5,459 bases of DNA from Lachnospiraceae bacterium (lineage in GTDB: Bacteria > Bacillota > Clostridia > Lachnospirales > Lachnospiraceae). Location: positions 1 through 5,459 of the forward strand of contig JAIKXK010000151.1 in the NCBI GenBank assembly GCA_024684155.1, given 5' to 3'. Position numbers and translations under genes: made by a program. Within the stretch, counting starts at the first letter, position 1, and the number at the start of each line of letters is the position of its first letter. Positions 1-5,459 of this stretch are shown in pieces. Below the pieces are notes generated by a model. The model did not search any database and was not told the DNA's origin. It saw only the letters and a list, made by a program, of their open reading frames with translations.

Positions 1-791
1 AAATAAAAGAAGATATTGTTTTAGCTGTTATAGGAGAAAAGAGTAAAGACAGTGGTGAAGCAGCAAGTAGAGCAAATATTGATTTGAAACAAGAAGATAT
101 TTTGCTTGTAGAAAGTCTTAAGGCAGTGGGTAAAACTGTTATTACAATAGTGTTTAATGGTAGACCGCTTCCTTTAACAGATGTAGCAAATAATTCAGAT
201 GGATTAATAGAAGCCTGGGCTTTAGGAGTAGAAGCAGGAAACGCGTTAGCAAATATATTATATGGAATTACGAATCCTTCGGCTAAATTAACAACTACCT
301 TCCCGTATACTGCAGGACAGTGCCCTGTTTATTATGATCACATTAATACCGGAAGACCAGCTACTGATTTTAGATTTACATCAAAACATGTGGATTTGCC
401 ATTAGAAGTACAGTTTCCATTTGGTTTTGGGTTGAGTTATTCCACATACGAATATCAAAATTTCACTGCTAATTGCAAGGATAATTATATTACAGCAAAA
501 GTGACAATCAAGAATACTGGAAAGTTCGCAGGAAGTGAAATTGTTCAGTTTTATTTTAGAGATCCTGTAGCAGGACGGGTTCGACCGGTACAAAAACTGA
601 TTGGCTTTAAAAAAATATATTTAGAACCAGGGGAAGAAAAAGAAGTTTGCTTTTCTTGTAATGCAGAAGCGTTTGGTTACTACGATCAAAGGATGAATTA
701 TATAGTGGATAAGGGTGAAATTGAACTCATGGTTGGCCGTTCGTCAAAAGATGTGGACTGTGTGACAGTTTTTGTAGATGAGGAGATGTAA
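1..791 (+). CDS. Glycoside hydrolase family 3 (BglX-like beta-glucosidase/xylosidase), 5'-truncated by window edge
   Basis: The frame is open from base 3 to the TAA at 789-791, giving 262 visible C-terminal residues; a TTG at 84 is not a real start because conserved GH3 sequence continues upstream. The enzyme should release terminal beta-linked sugars (glucose or xylose) from oligosaccharides or aglycones. Seen, numbering from the first full codon: VIGEK and SGEAASR (residues 9-23), where Glu19 sits at the position of the family acid/base or sugar-loop Glu (compare HEASSR in E. coli BglX); NGRPL (52-56); AWALGVEAGNA (71-81); an NPSAKL and TFP segment; NTGRP; FGFGLSYS, ending the alpha/beta sandwich domain; then a fibronectin III-like domain (about 155-255) with RPVQKLIGFKK and LEPGE. 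Family members of this layout run about 700-760 residues, so the TIM barrel with the nucleophile Asp is outside the window. Localisation cannot be judged. It ends 4 bp before the rhamnosidase start. Exact sugar specificity is unknown. Confidence 0.93.
   Translation, partial: IKEDIVLAVIGEKSKDSGEAASRANIDLKQEDILLVESLKAVGKTVITIVFNGRPLPLTDVANNSDGLIEAWALGVEAGNALANILYGITNPSAKLTTTFPYTAGQCPVYYDHINTGRPATDFRFTSKHVDLPLEVQFPFGFGLSYSTYEYQNFTANCKDNYITAKVTIKNTGKFAGSEIVQFYFRDPVAGRVRPVQKLIGFKKIYLEPGEEKEVCFSCNAEAFGYYDQRMNYIVDKGEIELMVGRSSKDVDCVTVFVDEEM
781..785 (+). promoter_or_regulatory. Ribosome binding site deciding the rhamnosidase start
   Basis: AGGAG at 781-785 lies 10 bases upstream of the ATG at 796, inside the last codons of the GH3 gene. 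It supports 796 over the in-frame ATG at 778, which has no purine-rich site before it and would lie upstream of this element. Its placement suggests translation of the two hydrolases is coupled. Confidence 0.7.
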
Positions 792-795
792 AGCT

Positions 796-3225
796 ATGTT
801 AGAAAAATCAAAATGGATTTATCATCCGCTGGATAATAAAGAAAGCAGGTTGGTACCTGTTTTTAAAAAGAAGTTTCAAGTAAATAAGGGATTGACAGAG
901 GCACATTTAAAAATCACTGCACACGGTGTATATGAACCTTTGATCAATGGCAGAAAAATTACTAATAAAAAATTCATGCCGGGATTAACTAGCTATTACT
1001 ATCGATTACAAGTTCAAGAATTTGATATCAAAAATTACTTAAGTTTAGGTGAGAATGAATGGATTACACAAGTTGGTGATGGTTGGTGGAGATGGAATAA
1101 TAATTTTGGCTATCAACTCGCTTTACTAGGTGAGATTGAGCTTGTTTATAAAAATGAGAATGATGAAACCCAGATTGTAAATATTCCAACAGATGAAAGC
1201 TTTTTGGTTCGTACAGAATATATTCAAGCTTCGGATTTACAAATGGGCGAAATCTATGATGCAACGAAAGAAGAGGAACCATGGGTATCAGTTTTGACAC
1301 AGGAGCTAGATGACAAAGTGGAACTGATTGCAGATGAGTCAGAACCAATTAGAGAAAAAGAAGTTTTTCAAGGTCAAGCATTTAAGGATTCAAATGGGGA
1401 TGTAGTAGTTGATTTTGGCCAAAATATTTGTGGTGCTATAAAGATGACGCTACGAGGAACTACAAAGGGACAAAAAATTCACATCAAACATGGCGAATTA
1501 TTAAATCCTGAAGGACGTTTTTCTACAGCAAATTGTGATGGAGGAAAGGAAAAATTTCAGGAAATCACCTATATATGTAATGGAAATGCAGTTGAATTAT
1601 ATCAACCTGAGTTTTCTTATTTTGGATTCCGCTACGCCCTTGTGGAGGGGTTAAATGAAAAGCAAATTCAAAGTACTCTTGCAAAAAAAGAAATGGATGA
1701 AAACTATTGTTGTTTTGAGTCCATTGCCATTTATTCGGATTTAGAAGAAGTAGGAGACTTTGAGTGTTCTAATGAGAATATTAATCAGCTTGTAAAAAAT
1801 GCAAGATGGAGTCAAAAAGGAAATTTCTTAGATGTTCCCGTAGATTGTCCTACAAGAGAAAGAAATGCATGGACCGGGGACGCACAAATATATGTAAATA
1901 CAGCCTGCTATTTCATGAATTGTGAGAAGTTTTTTTTAAAATGGCTAAAAGATCAAAGCATTGAGCAATATGCATCAGGAAAAGTTGGTATTACATTTCC
2001 ATCTACATCTAGCGTGCATAACCCAGAGGAGCTAGCTTTTGTAAAAGAAAAGGATAGCAATATGGAATTGGCTGGACCAGAAGGAAATGGAAATATAGGG
2101 GAAGATAGTGTTGGCTGGGGTGATTCAGCTGTACATCTTCCATATGAATTATATCGCATGTATGAAAATATTGATTTTATAAAGGAACATTATGCTACTG
2201 CGAAAAAGTGGTTGGAATATTCTTTGAAATCAATGAAAGAAGAAAATCCATATTATAAGGATGCTGATTGGTATCAGTATGGAGATGGAGAATTCATTTA
2301 TGATTCAAAATTCCACTATGGAGAATGGAATGAGCCATTACCTCCGTCAAAAGAAACTATCGAATTCTTCCGTACAGGTGGTAAACCTTCGGAGTATGTG
2401 AAGTATATGGCAACATTTGGTCAACCAGAGGTTGCAACAGCTTATACGAAACGAAGCTGTGATGAAATGATTCAGATGGCTAAGTTATTACTTCAATATT
2501 TGAATCAAAACGGAAGTGTAGATAATATCTCCAAAGAAGATTTAGAAAAAGATATACAACGATATGAGTATTATTCGAAAGAAATAAAAAGGTGCTATAA
2601 CAACTACATGATTCATGAGGATGGAACCATTAAAGAAGGCCATCAGGCTCCTTATGTAAGAGCATTGGCACTGAATCTGGTGGATCAAAATCATTATAAT
2701 CTGGTAGTTGATAAATTAAAAGATGAGATAAAAAAGGCAGATTATCACCTAAATACTGGATTTTTAAGTACTGGATATTTGCTACCTGTTCTAGCAGATT
2801 GTGGATTAAAGGAAGAAGCATTTCGCATATTAGAACAAACAGATAGTCCAGGCTGGCTTCATCCAGTTACAATCGGAGCCACCACAATTCCGGAAAACTG
2901 GACTGGTTTCGATGAATTTAGAGATAGTTTAAACCACTATAGTTTTGGTGCTGTTTGTCAATTCTTATTTGAGTATGTAGGAGGAATTCGTCCCAAAAAA
3001 GAAGAAAATGGATTTTCTCATATTGAACTTCGACCATTACTGGGGGGATCTCTTACCTATGCAAAGGCAACTTACAAAACGAAATGGGGACTTATTCAAT
3101 CGGAATGGAGACTGGAGAATAAGAAGTTCTCTTATCAATGTGAGATACCAGAGGGGGTTATAGCAGATCTTTATCTACCAGATGGTAGAATAGAACAATT
3201 ATGTGGTGGTACCCACAGTTTTTAA
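796..3225 (+). CDS. Alpha-L-rhamnosidase, glycoside hydrolase family 78
   Basis: Hydrolyses terminal alpha-L-rhamnose from plant glycosides or oligosaccharides by the inverting mechanism of GH78. It is 809 residues from ATG 796, within the usual family range, with no signal peptide, so probably cytoplasmic. Domains seen: N-terminal WIYHP (residues 7-11), then a rhamnosidase N-domain with GVYEPLINGRKI and GDGWWRW (about 36-105); GEIYDA (151-156); a beta-sandwich with VVDFGQNICG (203-212) and YFGFRY (275-280); the (alpha/alpha)6 barrel from about 320 with DCPTRERNAWTGD (350-362), GWGD (440-443) and GATTIPENW; and a C-terminal beta domain (about 741-809) ending GGTHSF. Asp350, Glu355 and Asp362 match the D-x4-E-x6-D set of Bacillus RhaB (567/572/579), and Glu700 matches its Glu841, so the active site looks intact. 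Odd points are Ala for the usual Gly in RERxGW, and IPEN where many members have IWEx. The ATG at 778 is rejected for lack of a ribosome site. Confidence 0.95.
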   Translation: MLEKSKWIYHPLDNKESRLVPVFKKKFQVNKGLTEAHLKITAHGVYEPLINGRKITNKKFMPGLTSYYYRLQVQEFDIKNYLSLGENEWITQVGDGWWRWNNNFGYQLALLGEIELVYKNENDETQIVNIPTDESFLVRTEYIQASDLQMGEIYDATKEEEPWVSVLTQELDDKVELIADESEPIREKEVFQGQAFKDSNGDVVVDFGQNICGAIKMTLRGTTKGQKIHIKHGELLNPEGRFSTANCDGGKEKFQEITYICNGNAVELYQPEFSYFGFRYALVEGLNEKQIQSTLAKKEMDENYCCFESIAIYSDLEEVGDFECSNENINQLVKNARWSQKGNFLDVPVDCPTRERNAWTGDAQIYVNTACYFMNCEKFFLKWLKDQSIEQYASGKVGITFPSTSSVHNPEELAFVKEKDSNMELAGPEGNGNIGEDSVGWGDSAVHLPYELYRMYENIDFIKEHYATAKKWLEYSLKSMKEENPYYKDADWYQYGDGEFIYDSKFHYGEWNEPLPPSKETIEFFRTGGKPSEYVKYMATFGQPEVATAYTKRSCDEMIQMAKLLLQYLNQNGSVDNISKEDLEKDIQRYEYYSKEIKRCYNNYMIHEDGTIKEGHQAPYVRALALNLVDQNHYNLVVDKLKDEIKKADYHLNTGFLSTGYLLPVLADCGLKEEAFRILEQTDSPGWLHPVTIGATTIPENWTGFDEFRDSLNHYSFGAVCQFLFEYVGGIRPKKEENGFSHIELRPLLGGSLTYAKATYKTKWGLIQSEWRLENKKFSYQCEIPEGVIADLYLPDGRIEQLCGGTHSF

Positions 3226-3230
3226 AGTTG

Positions 3231-3236
3231 AAAGGA
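3231..3236 (+). promoter_or_regulatory. Ribosome binding site of the symporter gene
   Basis: AAAGGA at 3231-3236 lies 10 bases before the ATG at 3247, in the only intergenic gap of note (21 bp, 3226-3246). It favours this start over the in-frame ATG at 3259. The gap is too short to hold a full promoter. Confidence 0.55.
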
Positions 3237-3246
3237 AATACTAAAA

Positions 3247-4635
3247 ATGAAGAGTAAAATGAAAAATCTAAAAAATGGGGTTTTTTGGTCAACCAAAAAT
3301 ATTAGTGGACAAATAATTAATACGTTATTTGTTTCATACTTATCCTTTTATGCCACTGACGTGTTGGGGATGTCATTGACAATGATTGCAACTACGTTGT
3401 TGGTTACGAAATTATTTGATGGATTTACAGATATTATTGCTGGTTTTTTAATTGATAACACACATACGAAATATGGAAAGGCGCGACCTTATGACTGGAG
3501 TATTCCATTTGTTGCCATATTTACAATCCTTGCTTTTTCAGCTCCGAATGCGCCTATGATTGTTCAGGCAATTTATATTGGAGTGATGTACATTTTGGCT
3601 AATGCAGTATTTAATACATTACTTGGTGCAAGTGACAATGTGTATCTTTTAAGAGCATTCCCAGAAGAAAAAGAAAGAAACAGTGTATTTGGTATCAGTA
3701 CTGTCTTTGGACAGGTTGTATCATTGCTTATGGGAATGATTTTACCAATGATTGTCAAAAGTGCTGGTGTAGATCAACATAAATGGACAGTTATGGTTAT
3801 TTGTACTACGTTACCATTTGCTGCAATTGGAATGATTCGTTTCTTTACAATTAAAGAAGTTGTAGTTGATAAAGCGATTGTTAACAACAAAACAGAAAAA
3901 AAGAATATAGAAAAGGTTGGATTAAAAGATGGAATTAACGCAATCGTTAAGAATCCATATCTTCTAATATTAACTGGGGCGGTATTTGTAATCGTAATTT
4001 GTAGTGGATTTTTAAATACATCTGCAGCTTATTATTTCACCTATATTGTAGGAGACCTTAGTAAGATGTCAGTAATTTCTGCAGCATCTTTTGCATCCTT
4101 AGCTATGCTGGTTATTTTTGTACCTTTAGCAAATAAATTTGGTAAGGGAAAAGTAATGAAGACAGGATTAATCATTGCATTATTAGGAAATATTATCCGT
4201 TGGATCGGTGGAGCTAATATGGGAACAATTGCAATTGGAATGGGCATGATGATGTTCGGTGTTATGCCAGTAAGTGTTTATTTCCCATTGTTTTTAATTG
4301 ACATTATTGATTATAGCCATTGGAAAAATAAGAAGAGAGTAGAAGGCGTATTATCTGTATTTCCACATTTTGCGAATAAAGTAGCTGGAGGCCTATCAGT
4401 ATCATTAGCTGGATTTGTAATGGGTGCAGCTGGATATGTCGGTGGTCAGGAAGTTCAGTCTGAAAAGGCATTAAGGGCTATTGAATTATGTTTTAACGGT
4501 ATTCCTACTATTCTTTTAGGAATCATTGTTGTGTTGATAATTGTATTCTATAACATTGATAAACATATGCCAGAGGTGAAGGCATTCTTAGCTATTGAAA
4601 TGGAAGTAAGTGAGGAAAAAGAGGAAATAGAATAA
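3247..4635 (+). CDS. GPH-family (MelB-like) sugar:cation symporter
   Basis: Polytopic inner-membrane transporter of the glycoside-pentoside-hexuronide:cation symporter family within the MFS fold; it imports a small glycoside with Na+ or H+. It is 462 residues, the normal family length, with about 12 hydrophobic segments. Key features seen: LFDGFTDIIAGFLID (residues 56-70) followed by KYGKARPY (75-82). Asp58 and Asp62 keep the four-residue spacing of the MelB cation-site pair Asp55/Asp59. In the second half, IDIIDYSHWK (351-360) with RVEG (364-367) corresponds to the MelB VDYGEWK region, and Lys378 in FANKVAGG corresponds to the MelB substrate and cation-site Lys377. A central charged loop (about 203-228) joins the two six-helix halves. 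The tail (about 449-462) is acidic and Glu-rich, and its last codons carry the ribosome site for the next small ORF. The substrate is inferred from the neighbours (a rhamnose-containing or beta-linked glycoside), not from the sequence itself. Confidence 0.94.
   Translation: MKSKMKNLKNGVFWSTKNISGQIINTLFVSYLSFYATDVLGMSLTMIATTLLVTKLFDGFTDIIAGFLIDNTHTKYGKARPYDWSIPFVAIFTILAFSAPNAPMIVQAIYIGVMYILANAVFNTLLGASDNVYLLRAFPEEKERNSVFGISTVFGQVVSLLMGMILPMIVKSAGVDQHKWTVMVICTTLPFAAIGMIRFFTIKEVVVDKAIVNNKTEKKNIEKVGLKDGINAIVKNPYLLILTGAVFVIVICSGFLNTSAAYYFTYIVGDLSKMSVISAASFASLAMLVIFVPLANKFGKGKVMKTGLIIALLGNIIRWIGGANMGTIAIGMGMMMFGVMPVSVYFPLFLIDIIDYSHWKNKKRVEGVLSVFPHFANKVAGGLSVSLAGFVMGAAGYVGGQEVQSEKALRAIELCFNGIPTILLGIIVVLIIVFYNIDKHMPEVKAFLAIEMEVSEEKEEIE
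4621..4625 (+). promoter_or_regulatory. Ribosome binding site for the 32-residue miniprotein
   Basis: GAGGA at 4621-4625 lies within the transporter's last codons, 9 bases before the ATG at 4635. It supports the small ORF as a translated gene rather than a chance frame. Confidence 0.5.
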
Positions 4636-4733
4636 TGGTAAAGAAAAGGTTTATATATGTTCTATTAATTACAGCAATCGTTGGGTTCCTTATAGGTTTT
4701 TGCTTTATCAATTATAAAATACGAGGATTATAA
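4635..4733 (+). CDS. Small single-pass membrane protein, 32 residues, unknown function
   Basis: I do not recognise this protein. The ATG at 4635 shares its A with the last base of the transporter TAA (TAATG overlap), has a GAGGA site 9 bases upstream, and runs to the TAA at 4731-4733. It reads as a short basic head (VKKR, residues 2-5), one uninterrupted hydrophobic stretch with small residues and a GFLIG core (about 6-26), and a basic tail (KIRGL). This is the profile of a one-helix membrane miniprotein with charge on both sides; orientation is unclear. No signal-peptidase site is evident. Its stop lies one base before the next ATG, and the next gene's ribosome site lies inside it, so it is embedded in the operon and probably translationally coupled on both sides. 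It could be a transporter or esterase accessory subunit, a coupling leader ORF, or a decayed remnant of a membrane anchor. Confidence 0.6.
   Translation: MVKKRFIYVLLITAIVGFLIGFCFINYKIRGL
4723..4727 (+). promoter_or_regulatory. Ribosome binding site of the anchored hydrolase
   Basis: GAGGA at 4723-4727 lies 7 bases before the ATG at 4735 and overlaps the last codons of the small membrane ORF. It fixes the start at 4735. Confidence 0.6.
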
Positions 4734-4734
4734 C

Positions 4735-5459
4735 ATGAAACGAATTATTAAGATCGTGTGCTTAATCCTTTTGACTATTGCAGTGTTTATAGGGTCTGTT
4801 GGATTAGGTGGATACATTGGATATTTTTACCTAATCTATCAGTCTTATCAGTATCTAATACATAACAGACAAGACTCTACAGTAGAGATTGTAAAGGATA
4901 TAGCCTATGGAAAGAAAGATTTAAACAAGTATGATTTATACTTGCCAAGGGGATGTAGTAAAGACAGTTATAGTTTAGTTTGTTTTATTCATGGTGGCAG
5001 TTTTACCGGAGGTGATAAAGATGGCTATGATGCAAGATATTATGGTAATTATCTTGCATCAAAAGGATATGTAATGGCTACAGTTAATTATTCTCTTGCA
5101 ACAGAGGATAATGGGGTCACAATTAATACCATGCATAGGGAATTGATCAATGCTGTTAATCATATCCAAACTACATGCAAAGATATGGGATACCCAGTGA
5201 ATGAAATGGCAATGACAGGAATATCAGCAGGGGGCTGTTTAGCTATGCTGATAGGGTTTGAAAATTCTGAAGAATTAGCCATTCCAGTTAAATTTGTTTT
5301 TGAGCAAACGGGACCAGCAAGTTTTGATCCAGACCTTTGGAATATGAATACGGATGAGGCAAAAAAAGCATTTTTGTTTATGTTAACAGGGAAAAATTTT
5401 TCATCCAATGAGATTGGAGGAGAAGACTATTATTCTTCCATAGAAGAGATTAGTCCCTA
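4735..5459 (+). CDS. Membrane-anchored alpha/beta-hydrolase (esterase/lipase type), 3'-truncated by window edge
   Basis: Open from ATG 4735 to the window end: 241 full codons and two bases, no stop. The N-terminus has Lys2, Arg3 and Lys6, then a long hydrophobic stretch (about 8-35) with no clear lipobox or signal-peptidase site. An uncleaved anchor placing the catalytic domain outside the membrane is the likeliest reading. The fold is that of carboxylesterases related to the hormone-sensitive-lipase and BD-FAE groups: FIHGGSFTGG (residues 84-93), with the HGG oxyanion motif at His86-Gly88; VNYSLA (117-122); and the nucleophile elbow GISAGG (162-167) with Ser164. The EISP at 238-241 resembles the segment just before the strand carrying the catalytic Asp, so Asp and His lie beyond the window and completeness cannot be checked. 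It may remove acetyl or other acyl esters from plant glycans or glycosides before uptake; this is inferred from the operon. A peptidase or lipase role is not excluded. Confidence 0.88.
   Translation, partial: MKRIIKIVCLILLTIAVFIGSVGLGGYIGYFYLIYQSYQYLIHNRQDSTVEIVKDIAYGKKDLNKYDLYLPRGCSKDSYSLVCFIHGGSFTGGDKDGYDARYYGNYLASKGYVMATVNYSLATEDNGVTINTMHRELINAVNHIQTTCKDMGYPVNEMAMTGISAGGCLAMLIGFENSEELAIPVKFVFEQTGPASFDPDLWNMNTDEAKKAFLFMLTGKNFSSNEIGGEDYYSSIEEISP

Noticed and set aside
84..86. TTG as the start of a short 235-residue GH3 protein
   Set aside because: The same frame is open to the window edge and encodes conserved GH3 sequence (VIGEK, SGEAASR) before it, so this is an internal Leu codon of a truncated gene.
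1064..1348. Minus-strand open frame of 94 codons inside the rhamnosidase gene
   Set aside because: It lies wholly opposite a well-supported GH78 gene, has no recognisable motif, and looks like a shadow frame.
3226..3246. Possible promoter or operator in the gap before the transporter
   Set aside because: The gap is 21 bases and is taken up by the ribosome site and spacer; no inverted repeat or cre-like site is visible.
3376..3381. TTGACA resembling a -35 promoter element within the transporter gene
   Set aside because: No TATAAT-like element follows at 16-18 bases, and it lies in conserved coding sequence.
3573..4247. Minus-strand frames opposite the transporter (3573-3758 and 4041-4247)
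   Set aside because: Pro- and Ile-rich translations are what antisense reading of membrane-protein codons gives; there is no independent support.
5160..5408. Minus-strand open frame of 82 codons near the window end
   Set aside because: It is antisense to the alpha/beta-hydrolase, covers its GISAGG region, and has no domain of its own.

Overview
The window is part of a low-GC, tightly packed, single-strand sugar-catabolism operon. It most likely comes from an anaerobic Firmicute of the Clostridia, and a Lachnospiraceae-type plant-polysaccharide or gut bacterium fits best. This rests on the AT-rich codon use, the strong purine-rich Shine-Dalgarno sites, and the combination of BglX-type GH3, GH78 and a MelB-like symporter. 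The species cannot be named from the sequence.

Layout, all on the + strand: (1) 1-791, the 3' third of a family 3 glycoside hydrolase (beta-glucosidase or beta-xylosidase type) whose 5' part lies outside the window. (2) 796-3225, a complete family 78 alpha-L-rhamnosidase. (3) 3247-4635, a complete glycoside-pentoside-hexuronide (GPH, MelB-like) cation symporter. (4) 4635-4733, a 32-residue single-pass membrane miniprotein whose start codon overlaps the transporter stop. It is easily missed by gene callers. (5) 4735 to the window end, the first 241 residues of a membrane-anchored alpha/beta-hydrolase (esterase type), cut before its catalytic Asp and His. Gaps between genes are 4 bp, 21 bp, a 1-bp overlap and 1 bp, so no stretch over 300 bases lacks a gene. 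I see no promoter, strong terminator, RNA gene, mobile element or CRISPR array.

Inferred joint function: the symporter imports a short plant-derived glycoside containing L-rhamnose. The rhamnosidase and GH3 enzyme, at least the former without a signal peptide, hydrolyse it in the cytoplasm. The membrane-anchored hydrolase may remove an ester group (acetyl or acyl) on the outer face before uptake. Rhamnosyl-glucosides of flavonoids or saponins, or decorated oligosaccharides, are plausible substrates, but the sequence does not decide between them. The most unusual element is the coupled miniprotein between the transporter and the anchored esterase.
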